Source of the DNA: Pseudomonadota bacterium
GTDB lineage: Bacteria > Verrucomicrobiota > Verrucomicrobiia > Chthoniobacterales > UBA6821
Assembly (NCBI GenBank): GCA_009928265.1
Contig: RFPR01000028.1
Location: 1-18,462, forward strand
Direction of reading: 5' to 3'
Length of the DNA: 18,462 bases
The position numbers were made by a program, and so were the translations under genes. Each line of letters begins with the position of its first letter. The stretch's first letter is position 1. Below the pieces are notes generated by a model that saw nothing but the letters and a program-made list of their open reading frames with translations, ran no database searches and was not told where the DNA came from. Of the stretch, positions 1 through 7,427 are shown piece after piece.

Positions 1-261
1 GGGGAGCATGACGACGCCTCCTACATTCCTGCGGCGCTGAAGAAGTCGCCACTCGGTCGAGATTGTCTGGAGATCGCCCGCGAGGCCCTGCTGGAAAATT
101 CGTGGATCACCGCAAAGGAAGCCGCCGACTGGCATGCCGCCGTGGAGAAGGAGGTCGAGGAGACCGCCTCCAAGGTGCTTCGCGAGCCGGCGCCCGATCC
201 TTCCGAGGAGGATTGGAATGCTTTCTCGGCTCTTGGAAGGAACGGGGAGGAGGCGCGATGA
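1..261 (+). CDS. 2-oxo acid dehydrogenase E1 component, alpha subunit (3' end only)
   Basis: The window opens inside this gene; 86 C-terminal codons are present in the frame starting at base 1. The first residues, GEHDDASYIP, match the conserved C-terminal part of thiamine-diphosphate E1-alpha subunits of the pyruvate / branched-chain 2-oxo acid dehydrogenase family, which decarboxylate the 2-oxo acid. The rest is a charged helical tail (KEVEETASKVL). The stop TGA at 259-261 overlaps the E1-beta start ATG (258-260) in an ATGA junction, which implies translational coupling and equal subunit synthesis. The catalytic part lies upstream of the window, so substrate specificity cannot be judged from this piece. 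Confidence 0.85.
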   Translation, partial: GEHDDASYIPAALKKSPLGRDCLEIAREALLENSWITAKEAADWHAAVEKEVEETASKVLREPAPDPSEEDWNAFSALGRNGEEAR

Positions 262-1232
262 GCAAGACCTCCATCACCTACCTCGAAGCGATCCGTCTGG
301 CCCAGCAGAAGGCACTTGCCGAGGATCCGCGGGTCTTCATCTACGGCCAGGACATCGGCGGCTTCGGCGGCGCCTTCAAGGCGACCAAGAATCTCGCCAA
401 GGAATTTCCGGGACGCGTTCTCGATTCGCCGATCAGCGAGGATGCCATGGTCGGGCTTGCCATCGGCGCGGCCGTCGAGGGAATGCGCCCGATCGTCGAG
501 ATGCAGTTCGCCGATTTCTCGACCTGCGGCTTCAACCAGATCGTCAATCAGGCCGCGACACTCCACTACCGCACGGGCACACCCTGCCCGATCGTCGTCC
601 GGCTTCCCAGCGGCGGCACTCCCGGAAGCGGTCCCTTCCACAGCCAGAGCATGGAAGCGATATACGCCCACTATCCCGGACTCGTGGTGATGACGCCCGC
701 CACGGTTGATGATGCCTACTCGATGCTGCTCGAGGCGGTGGCCCTCGACGACCCTGTCATCTTCTGCGAGCACAAGTTCCTCTACTACCATCTCAAGGCG
801 GAGCAACTTCCAGATCAGGCCCTTCCCTTTGGCAAGGCCCGCATTGCGCGACCCGGCAGGGATGCCACCGTCGTCACCCACGGAGCCATGCTTCATGAGT
901 CGCTGGCCGCCGCCGAGGAACTTTCCTCCGACGGCTATGATATCGAGGTGGTCGATCTGCGCACCGTCCGTCCGCTCGACACCGATACAATCCTTGCCTC
1001 CGTTGCCCGGACCGGCCGACTGCTGGCCGTCGGCGAGGCATGGCCATGGGGAGGCGTGACCGCCGAGGTGGTCGCGCGCGTGGCGTCCGAAGGATTCGGA
1101 TTGCTCGACGCGCCGCCGCAGCGACTCAACGCCAAGGAGACTCCCGTCCCTTATCATCCAGCCCTCTGGGGAACGCATCGTCCCACTGCCGGCACGATTG
1201 CCTCCTCTCTCCGACATCTCCTCGAACTCTGA
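258..1232 (+). CDS. 2-oxo acid dehydrogenase E1 component, beta subunit
   Basis: 324-residue transketolase-like beta subunit that pairs with E1-alpha to form the thiamine-diphosphate active site. The start at 258 is chosen because a purine-rich ribosome site (GGGGAGGAGG, 244-253) sits just upstream and the ATG overlaps the E1-alpha stop; an open frame reaching back to 63 only overlaps E1-alpha. Visible family motifs are YLEAIRLAQ near the N terminus, DSPISEDAMVGLAIGAA (the ThDP-contacting SE-x-G-x-x-G-x-A region), FNQIVNQAA, FHSQSMEA and HYPGLVVMTPA. The C-terminal transketolase domain carries VVDLRTVRPLD. The FHSQS and PGL wording resembles branched-chain (2-oxoisovalerate) E1-beta more than classical pyruvate E1, but acetoin or pyruvate enzymes cannot be excluded. 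E2 follows after 17 bp. Confidence 0.93.
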   Translation: MSKTSITYLEAIRLAQQKALAEDPRVFIYGQDIGGFGGAFKATKNLAKEFPGRVLDSPISEDAMVGLAIGAAVEGMRPIVEMQFADFSTCGFNQIVNQAATLHYRTGTPCPIVVRLPSGGTPGSGPFHSQSMEAIYAHYPGLVVMTPATVDDAYSMLLEAVALDDPVIFCEHKFLYYHLKAEQLPDQALPFGKARIARPGRDATVVTHGAMLHESLAAAEELSSDGYDIEVVDLRTVRPLDTDTILASVARTGRLLAVGEAWPWGGVTAEVVARVASEGFGLLDAPPQRLNAKETPVPYHPALWGTHRPTAGTIASSLRHLLEL

Positions 1233-1249
1233 CCAACCGAGCCCCTGCC

Positions 1250-2476
1250 ATGTTCCCGTCACCCGAATCGGCCAACCTTCTCCCCATCATCATGCCCCAG
1301 CTCGGCGAGTCGATCGCCGAAGCCACCATCATCCGGGCGGCCTTCGCGGTCGGCGACCGCGTAGAGGCCGATACGGATCTACTGGAGGTCGAGACCAACA
1401 AAGCGGTCATGGGTGTCACCGTCCCCTGCGGCGGAATCCTTCGCGAGATCTCCGCCGTCGTCGGCGAGAGTTATGCTGTCGGGGCGACACTCGGTTATCT
1501 GGAAGTCAGCGACTCTGATGCCGAGCGACTCGGTCTCCATGACGCGCCGCCCCCGCCTCCGGAGAAGAAGCCCAAGAAGGGAAAATCCTCCGGCAAGGAG
1601 GATTCCGCTTCCGCCAAGAAAGAAGTGGCTCCCACTGTGAGTGGTCTGCCTGTGCCGGCCCATGCGGGCGGAGCCAGTTTCCTCTCTCCCCGCATGAAGG
1701 CCCGGATGGCCGAACTCGGTCTCCATGCCGCCGATCTCGCCGGCGTAGCCGGCAGTGGTGCGGGTGGGCGCGTCACCATCGACGATCTCGAACGCTTTCT
1801 TCAGGATCTGGAGCGCAATACCATTTCCCCGGCCTCCTCGATGCGCGTTGCTGTGGCTGACGCCATGCGTCGCAGTTGGACTCGCCCGCTGGCTACCGTC
1901 GTTCTCCCGGTCACCCTGGACATCCTCCTTGCCCACCGCAAGAAGCAGACGGTGAAGGCTGGTCCAGCCCTCTACGCCCTTCGCGCACTTGCTATTGCCC
2001 TTTCCGAGATGCCCGCCACTGCGGGACGTCTCATCGGCGACCGGGTTATCCATCCTCGCTCCGTCGATATCGGTTTCGCAGTTGAGGCCGAGGACGGGGT
2101 GCTGGTCCCGGTGATCCGCCATGCGGAGCAGTTCCCGCTGGCCGATCTGGTGGAGCGCTATAATCGGCTTGTGGAACTCGCCCGCGCCCGCCGTCTGCCT
2201 GGTTCCGATACCGGAGGATCCATCGCTACGATCACCAACTACGGGGTCTTCGGACTCACCATGGCCACCCCGATTCCCCTTCCCGAGCAGACGCTTCTTC
2301 TCGGCATGGGGGCCGGCCGTATAACCCCATCGTGGGATCCGGAGAAGAAGACCTTTGTTCCCGTCACCGAGGCCCAGTTCACGCTGAGCTTCGATCACCG
2401 GGTGCTCGACGGAGGTGCCGCCGGAAGGCTCCTGCAGCGCGTGGCCGAGTTGCTCTCCAATCCAGAGAAGCTGTAG
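1250..2476 (+). CDS. 2-oxo acid dehydrogenase E2 component, dihydrolipoyl acyltransferase
   Basis: 408 residues with the usual E2 order. A single lipoyl domain (about 12-86) carries the lipoylated lysine K51 in VETNKAV. A Pro/Lys-rich flexible linker spans about 98-130. A peripheral subunit-binding domain (about 144-184, starting FLSPRMKARMAEL) docks E1 or E3. The catalytic acyltransferase core (about 195-408) ends with SFDHRVLDGG, giving catalytic H383 and D387. The protein transfers the acyl group from E1 to CoA. ATG 1250 is preferred over a second in-frame ATG at 1292 because the latter would trim the start of the lipoyl domain; the ribosome site is weak for both. No lipoamide dehydrogenase (E3) follows, so E3 must be encoded elsewhere. 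Substrate is probably a branched-chain 2-oxo acid or pyruvate. Confidence 0.93.
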   Translation: MFPSPESANLLPIIMPQLGESIAEATIIRAAFAVGDRVEADTDLLEVETNKAVMGVTVPCGGILREISAVVGESYAVGATLGYLEVSDSDAERLGLHDAPPPPPEKKPKKGKSSGKEDSASAKKEVAPTVSGLPVPAHAGGASFLSPRMKARMAELGLHAADLAGVAGSGAGGRVTIDDLERFLQDLERNTISPASSMRVAVADAMRRSWTRPLATVVLPVTLDILLAHRKKQTVKAGPALYALRALAIALSEMPATAGRLIGDRVIHPRSVDIGFAVEAEDGVLVPVIRHAEQFPLADLVERYNRLVELARARRLPGSDTGGSIATITNYGVFGLTMATPIPLPEQTLLLGMGAGRITPSWDPEKKTFVPVTEAQFTLSFDHRVLDGGAAGRLLQRVAELLSNPEKL

Positions 2477-2531
2477 GTTTCGCCGAGGTTATGACGGGCC
2501 GGGGAACCTCCCCGAAAAAAATCTGAAACCT
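2475..2531 (+). terminator. Possible weak terminator after the dehydrogenase operon
   Basis: A 7-bp outer helix (AGGTTTC 2475-2481 with GAAACCT 2525-2531) encloses a 5-bp inner hairpin (CGGGG 2500-2504, CCCCG 2510-2514). Only four T residues follow, so termination is plausible but not compelling. Confidence 0.35.
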
Positions 2532-2559
2532 TTTCGGCGTTGCGGTGTTATTCCCGGTG

Positions 2560-2970
2560 ATGAAAACACAAATCACCACCCCCACCATCGTTTCACTCGT
2601 CGCGCTTGCCTTGTTTGGAAGCATTCCGCTCAAGGCCCAAAATTCGATTCCGCAGGGGTCGCAGCCCTCGGCCGCATCGCCCGCCTGCTTAGCCAAACAC
2701 GGCAAGGGTCATGGTAAGCAAATGCTCTCCGTCCTCAATGATCAGGAGCGTTCCCAACTCAAGACGGCCATGAAGCAGGTCAAGAACGACCCGCAGCTTG
2801 TTGCCGCCCGTGAGTCCCTGAAGGATGCCCAGACCAAGGAAGCCAAGAAAGCCGCACACGATACCCTTCGCCAGACGCGCCGCGATCTCTTGTTGAAAGC
2901 AGATTCCTCCCTCTCCCCCGTGCTGGAAAAGGTCAAGGAGGCAAAGCATGCCAAGCCCCCTGTTTCCTGA
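2560..2970 (+). CDS. Small exported helical protein, one Spy/CpxP-like module
   Basis: 136 residues. ATG 2560 is chosen because it begins a clean signal peptide (MKTQ, hydrophobic stretch, cleavage likely after LKA before QNS); an upstream GTG at 2545 would only lengthen the leader. The mature protein is charged and predicted helical, starting LNDQERSQLKTAMKQV and ending SSLSPVLEKVKEA. This module recurs twice in the next gene, so the two are paralogues. The L-x-x-x-E-R-x-Q-L pattern recalls the LTxxQ motif of periplasmic Spy/CpxP chaperones; that is an analogy, not a proven assignment. It follows the E2 gene by 83 bp and precedes its paralogue by 32 bp, so it is probably co-transcribed with the latter. 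Function unknown. Confidence 0.75.
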   Translation: MKTQITTPTIVSLVALALFGSIPLKAQNSIPQGSQPSAASPACLAKHGKGHGKQMLSVLNDQERSQLKTAMKQVKNDPQLVAARESLKDAQTKEAKKAAHDTLRQTRRDLLLKADSSLSPVLEKVKEAKHAKPPVS

Positions 2971-3002
2971 ACTTTGAACTTCCTGCACATGAATACAACT
3001 CC

Positions 3003-3734
3003 ATGAAAACAACACATCTCTCACTTACAGCCGCAGTCTGGGCGGCGATGTCACTTCTTCCTGCGCTTGAAGCGCAGGAAGTTATGCAAACCAACGATTC
3101 CCAGACCGATCAAGCAACGCAGCCACCACCTTCTCCTGGTGCAGGAGGTTGGAAAAGACTCATGGCCAACCTGACGGAAGCTGAACGCCAGCAACTCAAG
3201 TCGGCTCATGATAAGGCGACCCAGCAGAATCCGGCACTTGAAGAGGCGATGAAGACCGCCCATCAGAGCATGGAAAAGGCCCGCAAGGAGATGCATGACG
3301 CTATGATCGCGATCGACCCTTCCGTTGCTCCCATTCTGGCCAAGATAGAGCCTCCTAAATGGGAGGGAAACCGCGGTAACGGTCAGCGCCCAGGAAAATG
3401 GGAGGGCGCTAAGGAGTGGAAACACCATGGCCCCCCTCCCGGTATGGCCAACCTGTCTGAGCAGGAGCGTACCCAGTTAAAAGCGGCCTACGTGCAAATC
3501 AAGGATGATCCCTCAATTGCCTCGGCGCGCGAGGTCATGAAGACGGCTACTACCCCGGAAGCTCGCCGCACTGCTTTACAGGGGCTGAAGCAGGCCTCCG
3601 ATGCCGCGCTGCTGAAGGTCGATTCCACGCTCGGCCCGATCCTGGAAAAGCTCCATCAGGCGGGACCACCATCGGCATCCTCACCTACCTCGTCCAACAG
3701 CACCAAGGACGAGACCATGGCTCCCGCTCAGTAG
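3003..3734 (+). CDS. Exported helical protein with two Spy/CpxP-like modules
   Basis: 243 residues with a signal peptide (MKTTHLSL to ALEA, cleavage near residue 24). After a Pro/Gly/Thr linker come two copies of the module seen in the preceding gene. The first starts MANLTEAERQQLK (about residue 54) and ends DPSVAPILAKIEP. The second starts MANLSEQERTQLK (about 149) and ends DSTLGPILEKLHQAG. They are separated by a Gly/Lys/Trp-rich low-complexity stretch (about 120-147) and followed by a Ser/Thr-rich tail. The second copy is closer to the upstream gene than to the first copy. No catalytic residues or cysteines are evident. A periplasmic chaperone or stress-sensing role is conceivable by analogy with Spy/CpxP. 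A strong terminator follows 12 bp after the stop. Confidence 0.78.
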   Translation: MKTTHLSLTAAVWAAMSLLPALEAQEVMQTNDSQTDQATQPPPSPGAGGWKRLMANLTEAERQQLKSAHDKATQQNPALEEAMKTAHQSMEKARKEMHDAMIAIDPSVAPILAKIEPPKWEGNRGNGQRPGKWEGAKEWKHHGPPPGMANLSEQERTQLKAAYVQIKDDPSIASAREVMKTATTPEARRTALQGLKQASDAALLKVDSTLGPILEKLHQAGPPSASSPTSSNSTKDETMAPAQ

Positions 3735-3746
3735 TTGCCAAGTTCA

Positions 3747-3789
3747 CGAGGGGTTCCGGAGAACCCGGAATCCCTCGGGCGGTCTTTTT
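3747..3789 (+). terminator. Strong intrinsic terminator
   Basis: 13-bp stem (3747-3759 with 3765-3777, one G-T pair), 5-nt loop AGAAC, then GGCGG and the T-rich tail TCTTTTT (3783-3789). It closes the operon of the two exported paralogues. Confidence 0.85.
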
Positions 3790-3810
3790 GTAAACGACTC
3801 AGTCGTACGA

Positions 3811-4056
3811 TTAGCCCCGAGGCTTGATCACGTTTTTTCCGCTGCCCGAACTTTTGGGTAACTGTGCGGGTGTCGGAGAAGGGACTGAGAGACGATGATG
3901 GAGCATCCGGGTGTAGGGACCCTGCACCGTTTGGGGGAAATAGAGGTCACGCCTGTTCTGGATCGTGGTGCAACCCGTCAAGATGGTCATCGCAATGCAG
4001 CAAAAGAGGGCAGTAGGAAGGTGGGGGAAAAGTCTCATCTGAGGGAAGAGGATCAT
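3811..4056 (-). CDS. Small putative outer-membrane lipoprotein
   Basis: 81 residues with a short basic N terminus, a hydrophobic segment and a lipobox ILTGC placing the lipidated cysteine at residue 29. That is the substrate motif of the diacylglyceryl transferase encoded divergently next door. The mature part (about 53 residues) is basic and Ser/Pro-rich and shows no recognised domain; residues TTIQNRRDLYFPQTV follow the cysteine. Start 4056 is the outermost ATG; an internal ATG at 4038 (MRLFPHL) would give an equally good signal peptide, and neither has a clear ribosome site. It faces lgt across a 64-bp gap. No conserved partner is evident and the function is unknown. Confidence 0.6.
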   Translation of the reverse strand: MILFPQMRLFPHLPTALFCCIAMTILTGCTTIQNRRDLYFPQTVQGPYTRMLHHRLSVPSPTPAQLPKSSGSGKNVIKPRG

Positions 4057-4120
4057 TCCAAGAGCTTCGGACTGTCAAAGAAATTGCCCCGCGTAAATTT
4101 CTCCGCGACGATCCGTTCCG

Positions 4121-5065
4121 ATGCTTCTCGCCTACTATGTCCATGACCTGAGCCCGTTTCTGCTGAAAATCGGGGGATTCGGTCTCCGCTGGTACGGGTT
4201 GTCCTATCTCGCCGGATTCGTGATCGGCACCCTGCTCTACCGGAGACTGGCTCAGAGGGGGTATTCCGACCTGCGGCCTGACCAGGTAGCGGATTTCATC
4301 ACGATGGGAGCCCTCTTCGGAGTGCTTCTTGGCGGGCGGCTTGGGTACATGCTCTTCTATGATCCTGTCGGTTTCCTTCAGGATCCCCTTCGTTTTTTCC
4401 GTGTCTGGGAGGGAGGGATGGCCAGTCACGGCGGAATCCTGGGAATTGCACTCTACTCTCTTTGGTACGCCCGTAAGCACGGGCTCTCCTGGCGGAATCT
4501 CTGTGACAACCTCGTCGTGGTGGCTCCGGTAGGAATCTTTCTTGGACGATGTGCCAACTTCATCAACGGGGAACTCTACGGCCGCGCGGCAACCGTACCC
4601 TGGGCGATCCAGTTTCCGAAAGAGATCCTCCTCTGGTCTCCCGGTCGTCAGGAGGAGTTGATCACGAGGGCCTCCGCGATCGATCCCGCCTTTGCTTCTC
4701 CGGAGGTTCTTATTTCAGGAGTCGCCGCCTCACCTGCGCTCCGCGGATTACTCTCCACATATCTGACGCCGCGTTATCCCTCCCAGATCGTAGAGGCTCT
4801 TCTTGAGGGTGTGTTTCTCTTCGCATTGCTCTGGATTCTGAGGACCAGATGCAGGCTCTCCGACGGAGTGCTCTCGGGAGTCTTCCTGATCGCCTATGCC
4901 TTGGTAAGGATTGCCGGAGAGTGTTTCCGGGAACCCGATGCGCCGCTTACCGCAGGAATGACACGCGGTCAGTTCCTCTCCCTCTTCATGATCGTGAGCG
5001 GCATCCTTTTCCTTCTCTGGGCAAGGCTGCGCCCCCGCTATCCGAAAGCCCTCTTGCGGGTCTAA
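4121..5065 (+). CDS. lgt: Prolipoprotein diacylglyceryl transferase
   Basis: 314-residue polytopic inner-membrane enzyme that transfers diacylglycerol from phosphatidylglycerol to the lipobox cysteine of prolipoproteins, the first step of lipoprotein maturation. Family motifs in order are LRWYGLSYL (22-30), LLGGRLGYMLFYDP (69-82), GGMASHGGILG with the essential-type H103, the Lgt signature GRCANFINGELYGR with R143 (142-155), PRYPSQIVEALLEG (218-230), and VRIAGECFREPDA with R263 near the C terminus. The last corresponds to the functionally important arginine region of E. coli Lgt. The length is slightly above the usual 260-300 because of an insert at about 170-210, between the signature and the YPSQ motif. 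It is convergent with kdsB (10 bp between stops) and divergent from a small lipoprotein gene. Confidence 0.95.
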   Translation: MLLAYYVHDLSPFLLKIGGFGLRWYGLSYLAGFVIGTLLYRRLAQRGYSDLRPDQVADFITMGALFGVLLGGRLGYMLFYDPVGFLQDPLRFFRVWEGGMASHGGILGIALYSLWYARKHGLSWRNLCDNLVVVAPVGIFLGRCANFINGELYGRAATVPWAIQFPKEILLWSPGRQEELITRASAIDPAFASPEVLISGVAASPALRGLLSTYLTPRYPSQIVEALLEGVFLFALLWILRTRCRLSDGVLSGVFLIAYALVRIAGECFREPDAPLTAGMTRGQFLSLFMIVSGILFLLWARLRPRYPKALLRV

Positions 5066-5075
5066 TTCAGGGCTT

Positions 5076-5831
5076 TTAGCTGCGTTTTAGGAGTTTTTCC
5101 ACGCGGGCCACATCCTCCGGGGTGTCGACGCCGATTCCCCGGTGAGATGTCTTCACGACACGGATCGCGATCCTGTGTTCCAGGGCGCGGAGTTGCTCCA
5201 GTTTCTCACACTGCTCGAGCGGGGAGGGGGAGAGACGGACGAGTTTTCTGAGAATGTCGCGACGGTAGCCGTAGAGGCCGAGGTGCAGCAGAGGGGTTAC
5301 GGTGCTTTTGCGATCACCCGCATCGCGGTGGAACGGGATCCTGCTCCGTGAGAAGTAGAGGGCGTCTCCCTTGGCCGAGACGACGACCTTCACGCAGTTG
5401 GGATCATCGGCTTCCTTGAGTTCAGTGAAGGGGGTCGCGGCGGTGATCATCTCCACCGAGTGGTCGCGGCGCAGTGTGGAGGCCAGCGACTCGATGAGCT
5501 TCGGATCGATGAGCGGTTCGTCTCCCTGGACGTTGATGACGTGGGTGATGCCGCGAAGTTTGGCCGTTGCCTCGGCGATCCGATCGGTTCCGCTCGGGTG
5601 CTTCCGAGAGGTCATGACCACGTCGGCCCCGAATCCTTTGGCTGCCTCCGCGATCCGTTTGTCGTCGGTGGCGATCAGGACGCGGGCGATTCCTTTGGCA
5701 AGGAGGCAGCGTTCCCAGACATGGCGCAGGAGCGGCTTGCCCGCGATGGGGTGAAGCATCTTCCCAGGGAAACGGGTCGATCCCCAGCGGGCCGGAATCA
5801 CGAGTGCTACGGATGCGGTGGCTTTCGGCAT
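5076..5831 (-). CDS. kdsB: 3-deoxy-manno-octulosonate cytidylyltransferase (CMP-KDO synthetase)
   Basis: 251 residues, the usual KdsB length. Activates KDO with CTP to CMP-KDO in the cytoplasm for lipid A-core assembly. Motifs seen are the nucleotide-binding N terminus ALVIPARWGSTRFPGKML (9-26), IATDD, SGTDRIAEA, the metal-binding INVQGDEPLI, and LGLYGYRR toward the end, followed by LEQLRALEHR and GVDTPEDVARVE. The start is at 5831 (MPKATASVAL): the longer open frame upstream only overlaps gmhB. It begins 5 nt after the gmhB stop and is the last gene of the minus-strand operon rfaE1-gmhB-kdsB, linking heptose and KDO precursor supply. Confidence 0.95.
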   Translation of the reverse strand: MPKATASVALVIPARWGSTRFPGKMLHPIAGKPLLRHVWERCLLAKGIARVLIATDDKRIAEAAKGFGADVVMTSRKHPSGTDRIAEATAKLRGITHVINVQGDEPLIDPKLIESLASTLRRDHSVEMITAATPFTELKEADDPNCVKVVVSAKGDALYFSRSRIPFHRDAGDRKSTVTPLLHLGLYGYRRDILRKLVRLSPSPLEQCEKLEQLRALEHRIAIRVVKTSHRGIGVDTPEDVARVEKLLKRS

Positions 5832-5836
5832 GGGGG

Positions 5837-6382
5837 TCAGGCTAGGGGTGTGCCGTCCAGAATAAGACGGATCGCTTCGACCACGGTCGGCACACGGTGG
5901 TCGGGGGAACAGTCGGTGACCTTGCGGCCGTAGCCGGTCTCCACAAGGATGGTGCGCACGCCGGCGTTTTTGCCTGCCTCGATGTCGAGGGCCTTGTCTC
6001 CGATCATCCAGGAGCGGGAGAGGTCGAGGCCATGCTCGGCGGCCGCTTCCAGGATCATGCCGGGTGCCGGTTTCCTGCGCGGTGAGGGATTGTCGGGATG
6101 ATCGGGTGCCATGTAGGAGGCGTCGATCAGGCCGTCGAGTTGACGGATCAGCTCCCGCTGCACCGACTCGAACTGCTCCTCGGTGAAGTAGCCCCTGCCG
6201 ATGCCGCTCTGGTTGGTCACGATGATGGAGGCCCATCCGAGGGCTCGCGCCCTGGCCAGTTCCGTCACAGCGCCCTCGATGGCGCGCACGTCATTAGGGT
6301 CACGGCAATGATCGACTTCCTCCATGAGGGTCCCGTCCCGGTCGAGGAAGAGGGCGGGACGGCTTGCTCTGCCGACTGTCAT
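5837..6382 (-). CDS. gmhB: D-glycero-D-manno-heptose 1,7-bisphosphate 7-phosphatase, zinc-ligand-less form
   Basis: 181-residue HAD-superfamily phosphatase of the HisB-N/GmhB group that removes the 7-phosphate from heptose bisphosphate. HAD motif I is LFLDRDGTL (nucleophile D14, acid D16), motif II VTNQSGIGRG (55-64), motif III RKPAPGM (K104), motif IV MIGDKALDIEAG (D129). Oddity: in typical GmhB a zinc site uses a C-x-H pair and a C-x-C pair just before RKP; here that loop reads MAPDHPDNPSPRRKP, short and without any cysteine. This could still be GmhB or a related sugar-phosphate phosphatase; the flanking heptose kinase and kdsB favour GmhB. The start ATG overlaps the rfaE1 stop as ATGA (6382-6379), so the two are translationally coupled. 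Confidence 0.88.
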   Translation of the reverse strand: MTVGRASRPALFLDRDGTLMEEVDHCRDPNDVRAIEGAVTELARARALGWASIIVTNQSGIGRGYFTEEQFESVQRELIRQLDGLIDASYMAPDHPDNPSPRRKPAPGMILEAAAEHGLDLSRSWMIGDKALDIEAGKNAGVRTILVETGYGRKVTDCSPDHRVPTVVEAIRLILDGTPLA

Positions 6383-7386
6383 GACTGTGTGTGAACGGAA
6401 AAGCTGCGCTCGAGTTCCTCCCTCGTGCAGGTCGCGGTACCGAGTTTTCCGACGACCACGCCCGCGGCGTGGTTGGCGAGTTCCGCAGCCTCCTCGGGCG
6501 TGGCTCCGGCGGCAATGCCAAGCGTGTAGAGAGAGATAGAGGTGTCGCCGGCACCGGAAACGTCGTAGATCTCGCGCGCCTTGGTCGGCGTGTGGTAGGG
6601 GGCGGCCCCCTTGCGGAAGAGCATCATACCTTGTTCGCTCAGGGTGATGAGTAGGGCGCCTGCCTTCCATCGATCGAGCAGGATCTCGCCGACTTTCATG
6701 AGGGCGGTGTCGTTTTCCACGGGATGGACGGGAGGGGAAAGGGGAACGCCTGCCGCGGCAAAGGCCTCGCTGCGGTTTGGTTTGATCGTCGCGATCCCGG
6801 GCCACTCGAGGGGATTCTTGGGGTTGGGGTCGCAGGTGACGAGAATCCCCGCCTTGGAGGCCGTCTCGAGCAGCGCATCGACAAAGGGTTGGTCGAGCAA
6901 TCCCTTGCCGTAGTCCTCGATCAGGACGGCATCGGATTCAGAGACAAGGCGGGAGGCCTTATCCAGGATGTCCTGTCGTGAGGAACCGGAGGCGCCGCCT
7001 CTCTCGCGGTCAACGCGCACGACCTGCTGACGCTGGGCGATGATCCTGGTCTTCACAATGGTGGGATGGCGGGGATCGGTGAAGAGACCCGCGACGGAGA
7101 TACCCTCACTGTCCAGTAGTCCGGAGAGCTTCCTTCCTGCCTCATCCTCCCCGATCATCCCGAGCATGGTGACCGACAGGGTGAATTCCCTCAGATTGCG
7201 CGCCACGTTGGCGGCACCGCCTGGATAGCTTGATTCGCTTTGCACCTCAACGACCGGAACGGGTGCCTCCGGAGAGATCCGGCCGACATTGCCCCAGACG
7301 AATTCGTCCAGCATCAGGTCGCCGACGACCAGAAGGCGCTTGGTAGAGGCCGTATCAAGAATGTGTTGTAATCTTCGTGGGTCCAT
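6379..7386 (-). CDS. rfaE1: D-glycero-beta-D-manno-heptose-7-phosphate kinase (single-domain)
   Basis: 335-residue PfkB/ribokinase-fold kinase that phosphorylates heptose-7-phosphate at C1. Seen: VVGDLMLDEFVWG (20-32), SPEAPVPV (38-45), the PfkB signature 1 region PGGAANVARNL (56-66), VIVKT-like TIVKTRIIAQRQQVVRVD (109-126), IEDYGKGLL (157-164), CDPNPKNP, IKPNRSEA, and PfkB signature 2 DVSGAGDT (275-282) with catalytic base D281. The length covers only the kinase half of E. coli HldE; the nucleotidyltransferase half (RfaE2) is absent and must be encoded elsewhere. It is the first gene of the minus-strand operon and overlaps gmhB by 4 nt. Its start at 7386 lies 41 bp from the start chosen for the divergent gene. 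Confidence 0.93.
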   Translation of the reverse strand: MDPRRLQHILDTASTKRLLVVGDLMLDEFVWGNVGRISPEAPVPVVEVQSESSYPGGAANVARNLREFTLSVTMLGMIGEDEAGRKLSGLLDSEGISVAGLFTDPRHPTIVKTRIIAQRQQVVRVDRERGGASGSSRQDILDKASRLVSESDAVLIEDYGKGLLDQPFVDALLETASKAGILVTCDPNPKNPLEWPGIATIKPNRSEAFAAAGVPLSPPVHPVENDTALMKVGEILLDRWKAGALLITLSEQGMMLFRKGAAPYHTPTKAREIYDVSGAGDTSISLYTLGIAAGATPEEAAELANHAAGVVVGKLGTATCTREELERSFSVHTQS

Positions 7387-7427
7387 TACAGATTGACGGG
7401 ACTAAAGCAGTGAACGACGTGACCTCC

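Noticed and set aside
21..1262. Long minus-strand open frame opposite E1-beta
   Set aside because: The plus strand encodes a fully recognisable E1-beta here; the opposite frame is a GC-driven shadow with no known motif.
7377..7427. Upstream ATG at 7377 for the frameshifted exported gene
   Set aside because: It would overlap the divergent rfaE1 start and add 17 residues before the signal sequence with no family support.
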